Assembly: GCF_900129405.1 (NCBI RefSeq)
Contig: NZ_FQVQ01000006.1
Span: 1 to 64,000 of the forward strand
Length of the DNA: 64,000 nt
Direction: 5' to 3'
DNA from: Flavobacterium fontis
GTDB lineage: Bacteria; Bacteroidota; Bacteroidia; Flavobacteriales; Flavobacteriaceae
Positions within the stretch are counted from its first letter, which is position 1. Each line of letters starts with the position of its first letter. A program made the translations under genes and the position numbers. Shown piece after piece: positions 7,189 to 19,596 of the stretch. A model generated the notes under the pieces. It saw nothing but the letters and a program-made list of their open reading frames with translations. It had not been told where the DNA came from and searched no databases.

Positions 7189-7196
7189 CAAATATA
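7189..7196 (-). promoter_or_regulatory. -7 promoter box of pepT
   Basis: TATATTTG on the minus strand fits the Bacteroidetes TAnnTTTG -7 box, 19 bp upstream of the chosen ATG. No good TTG -33 box is seen. Confidence 0.55.
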
Positions 7197-7230
7197 GCAA
7201 ATCGGTGAGGAGCTGTGGTGCGTTTTCCCC

Positions 7231-7271
7231 AAAAAAAATCCCCGAATCATACGACTCAGGGAGGTTTTTTT
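7231..7271 (-). terminator. Terminator of secA
   Basis: TCCCTGA pairs imperfectly with TTCGGGGA and is flanked by A7 and T8 runs, directly after the secA stop codon on the minus strand. Confidence 0.7.
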
Positions 7272-7286
7272 AGCAGCGTTTGGGTT

Positions 7287-10628
<3,342 letters not shown>

Positions 10629-10665
10629 GGGAAATTCAGTTTAATATTAGCCCTTACAGGGTGTG

Positions 10666-10692
10666 CAAATTTACATAAAAAAAAAGCCCCAA
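10666..10692 (-). promoter_or_regulatory. Promoter of secA
   Basis: The minus strand carries TAAATTTG (10666-10673) with a TTG 16 bp upstream (10690-10692), fitting the Bacteroidetes TTG/TAnnTTTG promoter. It overlaps the terminator of the preceding DUF2795 gene. Confidence 0.6.
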
Positions 10693-10707
10693 AAGAGACT
10701 TTTTTTT
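10677..10707 (-). terminator. Terminator of the DUF2795 gene
   Basis: On the minus strand A8-GTCTC and GGGGC-T8 form a hairpin with G-U pairs around a TTTT loop, 20 bp after the stop. Confidence 0.75.
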
Positions 10708-10728
10708 CAGTTGTGATAGGTTTATTTT

Positions 10729-10950
10729 TTAGTATTCGTCCTCATTCCACAGATAATCTTCGTCTGTGGGATAATCCGGCCAAATTTCTTCCATCGACTC
10801 ATAGATTTCTCCTTCATCTTCAATGGATTGAAGGTTTTCAACCACTTCCAAAGGAGCTCCGGTTCTGATGGCAAAATCGATTAATTCATCTTTAGTAGCA
10901 GGCCACGGGGCATCACTTAAATACGATGCTAATTCTAATGTCCAATACAT
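10729..10950 (-). CDS. DUF2795 domain protein
   Basis: This 73-aa acidic cytoplasmic protein carries the sequence APWPATKDELIDFAIRTGAPLEVVENLQSI, split here as PWPATKDELIDFA and GAPLEVVENL, characteristic of DUF2795, a small domain of unknown function. The tail is very acidic (DEGEIYESMEEIWPDYP). Bacteroidetes genomes carry a nearly identical short stand-alone version next to secA. It has a textbook promoter at 10975-11004 and its own terminator, so it is transcribed alone. The small size, strong promoter and high conservation suggest an abundant housekeeping protein. Function is unknown. Confidence 0.9.
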   Translation of the reverse strand: MYWTLELASYLSDAPWPATKDELIDFAIRTGAPLEVVENLQSIEDEGEIYESMEEIWPDYPTDEDYLWNEDEY

Positions 10951-10974
10951 CTTCTTCCGATTTTTAAATTACTG

Positions 10975-11004
10975 CAAAAATAAATTTTTAACTGAGAAAG
11001 TCAA
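10975..11004 (-). promoter_or_regulatory. Promoter of the DUF2795 gene
   Basis: On the minus strand TTG (11004-11002), a 19-bp spacer and TATTTTTG (10982-10975) match the Bacteroidetes consensus. Confidence 0.8.
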
Positions 11005-11096
11005 GTAAAAATTGATTTATTTTAAGTTTAAAGTTAAGAACGTTTTTTCTTTCGAGAAATCGCTCATTTTTTCTGCGAAAATGGCAACTCAAAAGC

Positions 11097-11666
11097 TTAC
11101 TTCCTCGGAATCCATGGGGTTTCCGTGGCGTTTAAGTCTTGGGTCAACTTCCGTGCCAAGACGAAAAGGAAGTCAGAAAGTCGGTTTAAATAGGTAATCA
11201 CCAACGGTTCTGTGGGTTCGATGTCATTCAAATGCACCGCCAAACGCTCGGCTCTACGGCACACGCAGCGGGCAATATGACAATATGACACGGTGGGATG
11301 ACCGCCTGGCAATACAAAGTGGGTCATGGGTGGCAGTTCGGCATCCATTTTATCCATTTCGGTTTCCAAATAGGTAACATCGGCTTCGGTGATGCCAAGG
11401 TTTTGCAACCGTTTTTCGCCGTTTTTCAATACGGTTTTCTCGGGGGGTGTGGCCAATATGGCGCCTACCGTAAACAACCGGTCTTGCACTTCGACCAATA
11501 GCGCTTGGTACAACGGGTTGATGGCTTGGTCGCGCAACAAACCGATGTAGCTATTGAGTTCGTCTACCGTGCCGTAGCTTTCAATGCGAATGTGGTGTTT
11601 GGGCACGCGATCGCCGCCAAAGAGGGAAGTGGTTCCGGCGTCACCGGTTTTTGTATATACTTTCAT
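11097..11666 (-). CDS. Cob(I)alamin adenosyltransferase, PduO type
   Basis: This 189-aa enzyme transfers the adenosyl group of ATP to cob(I)alamin, giving coenzyme B12. The ATP-binding N-terminus YTKTGDAGTTSLFGGDRV is typical of PduO-type enzymes, followed by YGTVDELNSYIGL, FVLPGG and CRRAERLAVHL in the helical core. Adenosylcobalamin is the cofactor of methylmalonyl-CoA mutase, which would connect to the acyl-CoA carboxylase operon at 38431-41918. It has its own promoter box (minus strand, 11687-11694, TATTTTTG). The gene lies between DUF2795 and the M16 peptidase and is not in an operon with either. Confidence 0.93.
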   Translation of the reverse strand: MKVYTKTGDAGTTSLFGGDRVPKHHIRIESYGTVDELNSYIGLLRDQAINPLYQALLVEVQDRLFTVGAILATPPEKTVLKNGEKRLQNLGITEADVTYLETEMDKMDAELPPMTHFVLPGGHPTVSYCHIARCVCRRAERLAVHLNDIEPTEPLVITYLNRLSDFLFVLARKLTQDLNATETPWIPRK

Positions 11667-11686
11667 ATAGCTTTGCTCTAGGAGTT

Positions 11687-11694
11687 CAAAAATA
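11687..11694 (-). promoter_or_regulatory. -7 promoter box of the adenosyltransferase gene
   Basis: TATTTTTG on the minus strand, about 20 bp upstream of the ATG. No clear -33 TTG is seen. Confidence 0.5.
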
Positions 11695-11765
11695 GAAAAA
11701 CCCTTTGGATAATAACGCAGAAAGCAGCCTTTTTAGACTGCTTTCTGTAAATTATCGAGGAACGA

Positions 11766-14696
11766 TTAGTATCCAAAAAGTTCTTCCAAGCTCAGTTTTT
11801 TAAATTGTCCTAGTTTGGAAAGGGTTTCGGGACTCAAGCGTTTTTCTGAACCTAAAATCACATAAGTGTAGGGTTTGTGGGCCAAATGCGAATCGTGGTA
11901 GGCTCTGATGTCCTTCATGGTGATTTGATCCACTTGGTTGTACACTTGTTGGCGCAGGTCTTGCGAAACGCCCAATTCTTTGGCATTCAAATACGTGTAC
12001 AAAATGCCGTCTTGGGTGATGCGTTCGGTTTGAATGTCTTTTTTGATTTGCATTTTGGCCAGTTCCAAATTGTCATTCAATTCGGGCATCGTCGTTAGCA
12101 AGGCATTCATGGCCACTACGGCTTCTTCAAACTTATCCGCCTGACTGCCAACGTAGGCCAACAGTTGGTACTGATCCTCTGCTTTTTGAGGTTCGACAGT
12201 ATATCCATAGGTGCTGTAAGCCAGTGCTTTACTCTCGCGAATGGTTTGGAAAACAAGCGAACTCATACCGCCTCCAAAATAGTTGTTGAAGGCCGCAATG
12301 ATGGTTTTTTGATTCGGATCAAAACGCTCCAAATTACGCACCCAACGGGTTTCGGCTTGTACCATGTCGTAATCGGTAAACAAAACTTGGTTGCTGTTTT
12401 GTTCGGTTCGCACAAAGGTTTTAGCCGGAGCAGGCGTGAGGGTAGTCGCAGGAATGGGGTGTAATTTTTTGAGCGATGCCGTCAATACGTTCAGCGGTTG
12501 AGGTCCGTAGTACAAAATGGTTTGCCCGCATTGGGTTACATTTTTGATTTTATCGATAAGCTGTTTTGCCGTGAGCGCTTCCAACGTTGCATTGCTGTAA
12601 GTATTGTTGAATTTATTGTTGGCTCCATAGGTGGCATAACTCGTTAACGCTTGTAGAATGGCCCCTTTGTTGGCTTTGGCATCTTTACGCGACTTGGCAA
12701 TTCGGGCTTTCATCGCTTGCAAAGCAGTTTCATTAGGTTGCATATTGGCCATCACATCTTCATACAATTTGACGGCGGCTTCAAAGTTTTCTTGCAATCC
12801 TTCAATGGTTACGGTCGTATAATTTTCGCCAGTGGAAACATTAAAACTACAGGCGATTTTGTAAAACGCTTTGGTGATTTGCTCGGCGGTTTGTGTATTC
12901 GTTCCGAGGAATTGAACATATTGTGCTGCTAGACCCAAGGTATTGTCGTTAAGGGTCCCGATGTTGTAACGGTAACGCAAACGGAACAACGAATTGTCTT
13001 TGTTGGGAACATACAACACTTCGGCATTGCCTATTTTGGCTTTTTGAATGTCTTTGTCAAAATTTAAAAATACAGGCGTAGCGGGCGTTGCAGGCATGTC
13101 GTTTACCATTTTCACAAAAGCCGATTGCTTATCGGGGTTGGTCGCAACGGGTGTGATTTGCGGTTTTTCAATTTTCGACGATTGAGGTGCATCTCCTTTA
13201 CGTTTGAAAACGCATACATAATTGTTGCCCAAGTATTTGTTGGCAAAAGCAATGAGGTCGGCTTTTTTGATTTTCGACAGATTGTTTACATAAGCGACCT
13301 GATCTTTCCAATCCAATTCAGAGGTAAAAGCATCCATCAAGGCACTTGCGCGATCGCCATAACTCTCAGATTCATTGATTTTGCTTTTCTTGATATTGTT
13401 GATGATGGAAACAATCAATTCTTCATCAAAATTTCCTTTTTTCAAGTTTTCAATTTCACCCAATACCAATGCTTTCACTTCTTCAAGCGATTGGCCGCTG
13501 GTAGGGGAAGCCGAGAAGTATAACACTCCATGATCGATAAGGGCATACGTAAACGCATTGGCACGCAGCAATTTTTGCTTTTTCACCAAATTCAAATCCA
13601 ATAATCCCGCACGACCATTGGTCAACACTTGTCCCACCAAATCTGCCAACAAAGCATCTTTATCTTTGTTGCCAGGTAAGCGGAAGCCGATGGTCAAACT
13701 CTCGGCGTCGGGGCCAACGATTTCTTTTTCAACTGGAGCAGCAATCGGATCTTCGGGAGCGAAGGTGTATTTTTTTACAGGTTTGGATTGCATATAGCCA
13801 AACATACGGTCGATAGTGGCAATTACCGTATCGGGATTAAAATCGCCCGAAAGGATAATGCCCATATTGTTGGGAACATAGTAGGTGTTGAAGTACTTGC
13901 GAATTTCAACCAACGACGGATTTTTCAAGTGCTCTACGGTTCCAATGGTAGTTTGCAATCCGTAATTATGTTTTTGAAATAAGGTCGCAAATAAGGTTTC
14001 AAATACCTTACGTCCGTCGTTGTCTAGCGAGCGGTTTTTCTCCTCATAAACGGCTTCCAATTCGGTATGAAAGATGCGCAAAATCGGGTTGCGAAAACGC
14101 TCAGCTTGCACGGTAAGGTATTTGTCGATAGCACTGGCGGGCACATCGTCGGTGTAAACGGTTTGTTCAAAAGAAGTAAACGCATTGGTTCCTTGCGCCC
14201 CCATTGCAGTCATCATTTTGTCGTATTCGTTGGCAATGGCATAGGTACTGGCAACGCCTGAAATCGAGTCGATTTTTCGGTAAATGATTTTGCGTTGGGC
14301 TTCGTCTTTTGTGGTGTTGTATTGTTCGTAGAGCGCATCAATTTTGTCGAGTTCCACTTTTTCTTTGGCCCAATCCAAACTACCATATTTGTCGGTGCCT
14401 TTAAACAACATGTGTTCCAAATAGTGCGCGAGTCCTGTATTGGTTGCGGGGTCGGTTTTGCTTCCGGCTTTCACCGCCACATAGGCTTGAATGCGTGGGT
14501 CTTTGGGCGTTGGACTCAAAATAACGGTCAACCCATTTTTTAAGGTATAAAACCGCGCTTTCATCGGGTCATTGGTGACATACTTGTAGCGATAGCCAGC
14601 AGCTTCGGCTTCTTTCCATTGGTGGTCGGTTTGTTGTGCTTGGGTTTGGTAAACCGCGGAGACGACAAAGAATAAAAACAAAATTGATTTTTTCAT
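11766..14696 (-). CDS. M16 family zinc metallopeptidase, secreted
   Basis: This 976-aa protein has a Sec signal peptide (MKKSILFLFFVVSAVYQTQAQ). The N-terminal half carries the inverted zinc motif HYLEH within HYLEHMLFKGT and the downstream Glu ligand in the EAVYEEKNRSL region, so it is catalytically competent. The C-terminal half (about residues 530-976) is the second, non-catalytic M16 lobe, where R/Y residues such as RESKALAYSTYGY close the chamber. The fused two-lobe form of about 1000 aa is common in Bacteroidetes. The frame extends 20 codons upstream; I chose the ATG at 14696 because the signal peptide begins there. The gene lies about 40 bp after the LolD-like gene, with a terminator between. 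Confidence 0.93.
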   Translation of the reverse strand: MKKSILFLFFVVSAVYQTQAQQTDHQWKEAEAAGYRYKYVTNDPMKARFYTLKNGLTVILSPTPKDPRIQAYVAVKAGSKTDPATNTGLAHYLEHMLFKGTDKYGSLDWAKEKVELDKIDALYEQYNTTKDEAQRKIIYRKIDSISGVASTYAIANEYDKMMTAMGAQGTNAFTSFEQTVYTDDVPASAIDKYLTVQAERFRNPILRIFHTELEAVYEEKNRSLDNDGRKVFETLFATLFQKHNYGLQTTIGTVEHLKNPSLVEIRKYFNTYYVPNNMGIILSGDFNPDTVIATIDRMFGYMQSKPVKKYTFAPEDPIAAPVEKEIVGPDAESLTIGFRLPGNKDKDALLADLVGQVLTNGRAGLLDLNLVKKQKLLRANAFTYALIDHGVLYFSASPTSGQSLEEVKALVLGEIENLKKGNFDEELIVSIINNIKKSKINESESYGDRASALMDAFTSELDWKDQVAYVNNLSKIKKADLIAFANKYLGNNYVCVFKRKGDAPQSSKIEKPQITPVATNPDKQSAFVKMVNDMPATPATPVFLNFDKDIQKAKIGNAEVLYVPNKDNSLFRLRYRYNIGTLNDNTLGLAAQYVQFLGTNTQTAEQITKAFYKIACSFNVSTGENYTTVTIEGLQENFEAAVKLYEDVMANMQPNETALQAMKARIAKSRKDAKANKGAILQALTSYATYGANNKFNNTYSNATLEALTAKQLIDKIKNVTQCGQTILYYGPQPLNVLTASLKKLHPIPATTLTPAPAKTFVRTEQNSNQVLFTDYDMVQAETRWVRNLERFDPNQKTIIAAFNNYFGGGMSSLVFQTIRESKALAYSTYGYTVEPQKAEDQYQLLAYVGSQADKFEEAVVAMNALLTTMPELNDNLELAKMQIKKDIQTERITQDGILYTYLNAKELGVSQDLRQQVYNQVDQITMKDIRAYHDSHLAHKPYTYVILGSEKRLSPETLSKLGQFKKLSLEELFGY

Positions 14697-14723
14697 GGAT
14701 GTAAATTTGATGTGTAAAGGTAT

Positions 14724-14749
14724 AAAAAAACCCAACTTATCGGTTGGGT
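14724..14749 (-). terminator. Terminator of the LolD-like gene
   Basis: ACCCAAC pairs with GTTGGGT and is followed by seven T residues. The gene's own TAA stop codon lies in the loop. Confidence 0.85.
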
Positions 14750-15426
14750 GTATCACTTTCGATGATGCCGTCTCTCAAACGGATAATACGGTGCGCATAT
14801 TGTGCAATGTCTTCTTCGTGGGTGACCAAAATCACGGTATTGCCGTTGGAATGAATTTCATCAAACAGCTTCATTATTTCAACCGAGGTTTTACTGTCTA
14901 AGTTTCCCGTAGGTTCGTCGGCCAAAATGATCGAAGGCTTGTTGACCAAAGCGCGCGCTACGGCTACCCGTTGGCGTTGTCCCCCCGAAAGTTGGTTGGG
15001 TTGGTGGTCCATTCGATCGGCGAGTCCCACTTGCGTCAACACTTCTTTGGCGCGGGCATGGCGATCGGTTTTATTGTATCCGGCATAGACCATGGGTAAG
15101 GCTACATTATCAAGCGCGGTGGTTCGGGGTAAAAGGTTAAACGTTTGAAAAACAAAACCGATTTCTTTGTTGCGCACTTCAGCCAAATCGTCGTCGTGCA
15201 TTTGCGAAACGTCTTTTCCGTTGAGAATATAGGTGCCTGAAGTGGGGGTGTCTAAACAGCCTAGGATATTCATCAAAGTCGATTTTCCCGATCCCGAAGG
15301 TCCCATTAAAGCCACGTATTCTCCTTTATTGATTTGGAGGTCAATACCTTTGAGTACATTAATGGTTTCACTTCCCAATTGGAAATCGCGTTTGATGTCG
15401 GTGATGTTAATGAGTGATTCAGCCAT
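14737..15426 (-). CDS. ABC transporter ATP-binding protein, LolD/MacB type
   Basis: This 229-aa ATPase contains Walker [10 protein letters not shown], signature [10 protein letters not shown], Walker [13 protein letters not shown] and the H-loop LVTHEEDIA. The 'NLDSKT' after Walker B and the short length place it in the LolD/MacB/FtsE group that energises lipoprotein release or MacB-type transport. No permease gene is adjacent: the M16 peptidase follows and a methyltransferase precedes. Its partner must be encoded elsewhere. Start ATG 15426 gives '[15 protein letters not shown]', a normal start for the family. Confidence 0.93.
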   Translation of the reverse strand: MAESLINITDIKRDFQLGSETINVLKGIDLQINKGEYVALMGPSGSGKSTLMNILGCLDTPTSGTYILNGKDVSQMHDDDLAEVRNKEIGFVFQTFNLLPRTTALDNVALPMVYAGYNKTDRHARAKEVLTQVGLADRMDHQPNQLSGGQRQRVAVARALVNKPSIILADEPTGNLDSKTSVEIMKLFDEIHSNGNTVILVTHEEDIAQYAHRIIRLRDGIIESDTPNR

Positions 15427-15510
15427 AAGGGTATAATTCAGCTTGCGGCAAAAAAGCCTGTCCTCTTATAAGTAAGCTGCTTTGTAAAAATGTTACAGCG
15501 GTACGAAAAT

Positions 15511-16296
15511 TTAAACCCTTAGGGTAAAATGTTCTTTGGCCAAGCGTTGTTCGTTGCGAAAAAAAACGAGACCCCATTGAAAGGTATCGAGACTTACGGT
15601 AACGTTGGGATGATTTTTGATGTTTTCCCAAGCCTCCTCCATGTCTTTTGACCAATGAATATCGTCAAAAATCCACACGGAATCGTTAGTGGCAGTAGGT
15701 ACTAATTGTTCGAAATACGTTAAAGTGGCGGCTTTCGAATGATTGCCATCAAAATAGATGAGGTCAAAAGAGGACGTTGTTTGAAGGTTGGATAAGGCTT
15801 CCGAAAATTCGGTGGTGATGAATTCAATCGAACGCGTGGTGGGTTGCCATTTTTGCAGTTCCGATTGGGCGACGGTATGCGTGTTGCGACATCCTTCGAG
15901 GGTAGTAATCTTTGCCTTCGGATTTCCCAAATGCAGGGCTGCAGTCGCTAATCCCAGCGAGGTGCCAATTTCTAGCATGGATTGGGGTTGAAAATACTGC
16001 ACGAGTCGAAATAACAATTGCGCTCTTTTGGGCGAAATTCCTGCGTTTTTCGCGATGGCATTAATGGCTCGGGTATTGGATGTGAACACGCGCGAACCCG
16101 CACCGAAGTCGGTTACTTCTATGGTGTTGGAGTTTGCTAAAAGTTGGGTTCGGTAGCTAGCGAGCTTTTCATACGCCGGGTATTTTTTTTTATCGTAAAA
16201 ACATTGGGTCACCAAATCAAATACAAACGGCGAATGGACTCCATGTTCGTTTTTGGAGTGCCATAAGAAATGGATGTACGCTAAAATTTGGTTCAT
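15511..16296 (-). CDS. Class I SAM-dependent methyltransferase
   Basis: This 261-aa protein has a Rossmann-type SAM-binding fold: motif I LEIGTSLGLATAAL at about residues 108-121, acidic end of strand two TLEGC, and IYFDGNHSK followed by WIFDDIHW, the metal/substrate-binding pair typical of O-methyltransferases acting on diols (COMT-like). The N-terminal helix HSKNEHGVHSPFVFDLV is conserved in the Bacteroidetes family. The substrate is unknown. It lies about 85 bp upstream of the LolD-like gene on the same strand and could be co-transcribed with it. Confidence 0.88.
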   Translation of the reverse strand: MNQILAYIHFLWHSKNEHGVHSPFVFDLVTQCFYDKKKYPAYEKLASYRTQLLANSNTIEVTDFGAGSRVFTSNTRAINAIAKNAGISPKRAQLLFRLVQYFQPQSMLEIGTSLGLATAALHLGNPKAKITTLEGCRNTHTVAQSELQKWQPTTRSIEFITTEFSEALSNLQTTSSFDLIYFDGNHSKAATLTYFEQLVPTATNDSVWIFDDIHWSKDMEEAWENIKNHPNVTVSLDTFQWGLVFFRNEQRLAKEHFTLRV

Positions 16297-16327
16297 AGGT
16301 TTTCGACTGCTTTCTTCAATTACTGTA

Positions 16328-16394
16328 CACTGATCACTTTAAACTGCGGCTGCCCACTGTGACTGCCCACTGATCACTGATCACTGCATACTGC
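16328..16394. repeat. ACTGATCACTG micro-repeat tract
   Basis: Short near-repeats of (C)CACTG(A/T)TCACTG, with variants CACTGTGACTG and CACTGCATACTG, fill most of the gap between two minus-strand genes. The tract has palindromic TGATCA cores. Confidence 0.6.
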
Positions 16395-18260
16395 TCAAGA
16401 CTCCATCTTCGCCGACAATTCAAACCAGCGTTCTTCTTTCTCTTCCAAGGATTTGATGATTTTTTGCAATTCCAAAGCCTTGGTTTCAATGGCATCGGGG
16501 GCTAATGTACCAGCGGTGAACTGTTGTTCAATTTGTTTTTTTTCGTATTCCAAGTCTTTGATTTCGCGTTCTATTTTCTGGAATTCTTTTTGTTCGTAGA
16601 AGGAAAGTCCTTGTTTGACCTGCTTTTCTTTCCAGTTTTTGGCCGTGTTACCGTCTGTTTTTTCCTCTTTCTCAGGCGCAGTACTGTCTTCATAGGCCCG
16701 GAAATCAGAATAGTTGCCCGGAAAATCTTCAATTTCTCCTTGCCCTCGGAAAACAAAAAGGTGGTCGACAATTTTGTCCATGAAATAGCGGTCGTGGGAA
16801 ACGACCAATAGACAGCCAGGGTAATCCAACAAGAAATTTTCCAACACATTCAAGGTCACAATATCCAAGTCGTTGGTAGGCTCGTCGAGAATCAAAAAGT
16901 TTGGGTTCTGAATCAACACGGTACACAAATACAAGCGCTTCAATTCGCCTCCACTCAATTTTTCGACATAATCATGTTGCTTTTTGCGATCAAACAAAAA
17001 ACGCTCGAGTAAACCGCCTGCAGAGATGGTGCGTCCTTTGGTCAGCAGAATGTATTCGCCGTATTCTTTAATGATATCGATGACCTTTTGCTCGGGTTTG
17101 GGGTTGATGCCACTTTGGGTGTAATAGCCAATTTTAATGGTGTCGCCGATAACCACTTTTCCTGCATCGGGTTGTAATGTTTGGGTAAGAATATTGAGAA
17201 AGGTCGATTTTCCCGTACCATTTTTACCAATAATTCCGATGCGTTCGCCCCGATTGAAGGTATAATCAAAGCCGTCGAGAATGACTTTATCTTGGAATTT
17301 TTTGGAGACTTTATGCAGTTCGACTACTTTGCTGCCCATGCGCTCCATATTGATTTCCAGTTCTATCACATGTTCTTTCCGTCGGGAATGCGCTTTTTCT
17401 TTGATGACATAAAAGTCGTCGATACGCGATTTGGACTTGGTCGTCCGGGCTTTGGGTTGGCGACGCATCCAATCCAATTCTTTCACAAAAAGGTTTTTTG
17501 CTTTTTCAACTGAAGCATTCTCACTAGCGATGCGCTCTTCTTTTTTCTGCAAATAATAGGAGTAATTTCCTTTGTATTGGTAGAGTTTGCCGTTGTCGAG
17601 TTCGATGATTTCATTGCACACGCGTTCCAAGAAAAAGCGGTCGTGCGTCACCATAAACAAGGTCATGTTTTCTTTAGCGAAATAATTTTCCAACCATTCA
17701 ATCATCTCTAGGTCGAGGTGGTTTGTGGGTTCGTCCAAAATCAATAAATCGGGACGGTTGATGAGAATTATCGCGAGGGCTAAGCGCTTTTTTTGACCTC
17801 CCGACAAACTTTTCACTTTGAGTTTTAGATCATCGAGTTTGAGTTTGAACAAAATCTGTTTGTATTGCGTTTCAAAATCCCACGCATTATGCCGTTCCAT
17901 GTTTTCAAAAGCTTTTTGATAGGCTTCTTCGTCCTCGGGATTTTCTAGTGCTTTTTCGTATTGTTCGATAATTTTCAGGGTATCATTATCACTGGCAAAA
18001 ATGCTTTCCTCGATGGTGAGCTCGGGTTGCAATTGCGGTTCTTGAGCCAAAAAAGCCATTTTGATGTCCTTACGCATTACGATTTGCCCTGTATCGGGGG
18101 TGTCTTCGCCGTTAATCATTTTGAGCAAGGAGGTTTTTCCTGTACCGTTTTTGGCTACAAAAGCAATTTTTTGGTCCTTGTTAATGCCAAACGATAGGTT
18201 TTCAAAAAGGGTGCGTTCTCCGTAGGATTTGGCGATATTTTCAACCGATAAATAATTCAA
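16395..18260 (-). CDS. ABC-F family ATPase (Uup-like)
   Basis: This protein of about 621 aa has two ATP-binding cassettes and no membrane segment. Cassette one has VAKNGTGKTS, LSGGQKKRLAL and LLILDEPTNHLDL. Cassette two has IGKNGTGKST, LSGGELKRLYL and FLILDEPTNDLDI. The linker (about residues 235-310) is a charged helix pair with RRQPKARTTKSKSR, and a C-terminal coiled coil of about 80 residues follows, as in Uup. ABC-F proteins act on ribosomes or, for Uup, on branched DNA. The longer open frame begins with a TTG at 18290, but the -7 box at 18295-18302 would leave no leader. I prefer the TTG at 18260 (reading MNYLSVENIAKSYG), which fits the family start. Confidence 0.92.
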   Translation of the reverse strand: MNYLSVENIAKSYGERTLFENLSFGINKDQKIAFVAKNGTGKTSLLKMINGEDTPDTGQIVMRKDIKMAFLAQEPQLQPELTIEESIFASDNDTLKIIEQYEKALENPEDEEAYQKAFENMERHNAWDFETQYKQILFKLKLDDLKLKVKSLSGGQKKRLALAIILINRPDLLILDEPTNHLDLEMIEWLENYFAKENMTLFMVTHDRFFLERVCNEIIELDNGKLYQYKGNYSYYLQKKEERIASENASVEKAKNLFVKELDWMRRQPKARTTKSKSRIDDFYVIKEKAHSRRKEHVIELEINMERMGSKVVELHKVSKKFQDKVILDGFDYTFNRGERIGIIGKNGTGKSTFLNILTQTLQPDAGKVVIGDTIKIGYYTQSGINPKPEQKVIDIIKEYGEYILLTKGRTISAGGLLERFLFDRKKQHDYVEKLSGGELKRLYLCTVLIQNPNFLILDEPTNDLDIVTLNVLENFLLDYPGCLLVVSHDRYFMDKIVDHLFVFRGQGEIEDFPGNYSDFRAYEDSTAPEKEEKTDGNTAKNWKEKQVKQGLSFYEQKEFQKIEREIKDLEYEKKQIEQQFTAGTLAPDAIETKALELQKIIKSLEEKEERWFELSAKMES

Positions 18261-18294
18261 AATTGAGGGAATTTTAAGTTCTGATTTCAACGAA

Positions 18295-18302
18295 CAAAAG
18301 TA
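18295..18302 (-). promoter_or_regulatory. -7 promoter box of the ABC-F gene
   Basis: TACTTTTG on the minus strand fits TAnnTTTG. A TTG lies about 20 bp upstream. Its position favours translation from the TTG at 18260. Confidence 0.6.
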
Positions 18303-18360
18303 ACGGATTCAGGGGCAATCACCAATTTTATTTCCACGTCAATTAATAATAGGCAATTCC

Positions 18361-18368
18361 TATCTTTG
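18361..18368 (+). promoter_or_regulatory. -7 promoter box of the GT2 gene, leaderless arrangement
   Basis: TATCTTTG ends only four bases before the ATG at 18373. No obvious -33 TTG is seen. Confidence 0.5.
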
Positions 18369-18372
18369 TGCC

Positions 18373-19512
18373 ATGCAACTCTCGGTCGTTATATTGAATT
18401 ACAACGTTAGATACTTTTTGGAGCAATGTTTATACAGTGTTCAAAAAGCAATTGCACCGTTGGAGGCCGAAATTATTGTGGTGGACAATGCCTCTTCCGA
18501 TGCCAGTTGCGCGATGGTTCGAGAACGTTTTCCCGAAGTCAAGTTGATTGCCAATACAGAGAATTACGGTTTTCCAAAAGGGAACAACCAGGGCGTTGCT
18601 GCGGCAAAAGGGGAATACATTTGTATTTTAAATCCCGATACCGTGGTGGCTGAAGATACCTTTACCAAAATTTTTTCGCATTTGGCGACACATCCCGAGT
18701 TGAAAGCAAATTTGGGCATTTTGGGATGCAAGTTGATCGACGGCACGGGCCATTTTTTACCCGAAAGCAAACGCGGCATTCCTACGCCATGGGTGGCTTT
18801 TACCAAGATTTTTGGCTTGTACAAAGTGTTTCCAAAATCAGCGCGATTTACACGGTATTATGCCGAGCATCTCACTGAAAATCAATCGGGAGCGGTCGAT
18901 ATTCTGGTCGGTGCTTTTATGGTGATGCCACGGGAGGTGTATCTCGAGTTGGGCGGCTTTGATGAAAACTGTTTTATGTATTCCGATGATATTGATTTGA
19001 GTTATATGAGTTTAAAGTCGGGACGAACAAATTATTACTTCGCAGCGACTACAGTGGTTCACTACAAAGGCGAGAGTACAGTGCGCGATGGCCTGTATAT
19101 GAAGCGTTTTCGGGAGGCCATGCAGTTTTTTTACCAAAAGCATTTTCGTCGTTCCCTTATTTTTGACGGCATGATGTATGGAGGGAGTTTTCTTTTTTCG
19201 TTGTTCAAAAGTAGGCAACAAAAGAAGCGCACGCTTCCTTTTCAAGCGATTGTTGTTTTTACCAAACACCAGTTGCAACTCCCATCGGTTTTCCCTGTGA
19301 CTTATTTGAATACGTTGCATGATTTTCCCTCGCAGAAGTACAAGGCTGTTCGCATCATTTTTGACACCCGGTCGTTCTCCTTTGAGGAAATTATAGCATT
19401 TATGCAACAGTTCAAGGGTTCAAGCGGTAGCTTTCGCAACTATATGCCCCATTATGAGGGTTTGATAGGAAGTGATCACGCAAACGATGTAGGTGGGGTA
19501 GAATTTTTGTGA
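18373..19512 (+). CDS. Family 2 glycosyltransferase (rhamnosyltransferase-like)
   Basis: This 379-aa GT-A fold enzyme uses a nucleotide sugar to extend surface glycans. It starts directly with the first strand, LSVVILNYN, then has VVDNASSD for nucleotide binding, ENYGFPKGNNQG, and ILNPDTVV carrying the DxD-type Asp. The acceptor side has GGFDENCFMYSDDIDLSYM, typical of WbbL/rhamnosyltransferase-like GT2 proteins. The C-terminus has a basic amphipathic helix near KSRQQKKR, probably membrane-associating. It is a single gene, divergent from the ABC-F gene. The promoter box sits so close to the ATG that the mRNA may be leaderless. Confidence 0.93.
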   Translation: MQLSVVILNYNVRYFLEQCLYSVQKAIAPLEAEIIVVDNASSDASCAMVRERFPEVKLIANTENYGFPKGNNQGVAAAKGEYICILNPDTVVAEDTFTKIFSHLATHPELKANLGILGCKLIDGTGHFLPESKRGIPTPWVAFTKIFGLYKVFPKSARFTRYYAEHLTENQSGAVDILVGAFMVMPREVYLELGGFDENCFMYSDDIDLSYMSLKSGRTNYYFAATTVVHYKGESTVRDGLYMKRFREAMQFFYQKHFRRSLIFDGMMYGGSFLFSLFKSRQQKKRTLPFQAIVVFTKHQLQLPSVFPVTYLNTLHDFPSQKYKAVRIIFDTRSFSFEEIIAFMQQFKGSSGSFRNYMPHYEGLIGSDHANDVGGVEFL

Positions 19513-19551
19513 AATTTTACACAATGAACTGTAAAGACACGTAAGAATTAG

Positions 19552-19559
19552 TATTTTTG
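19552..19559 (+). promoter_or_regulatory. -7 promoter box of the E2 gene
   Basis: TATTTTTG fits TAnnTTTG, 37 bp upstream of the ATG. No clear -33 TTG is seen. Confidence 0.55.
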
Positions 19560-19596
19560 CAATCCAAAATAGCAAACACAACGATATACTACGAAT

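Noticed and set aside
12165..14543. Antisense open frames over the M16 peptidase
   Set aside because: Shadow frames of a real gene with codon bias; no family likeness.
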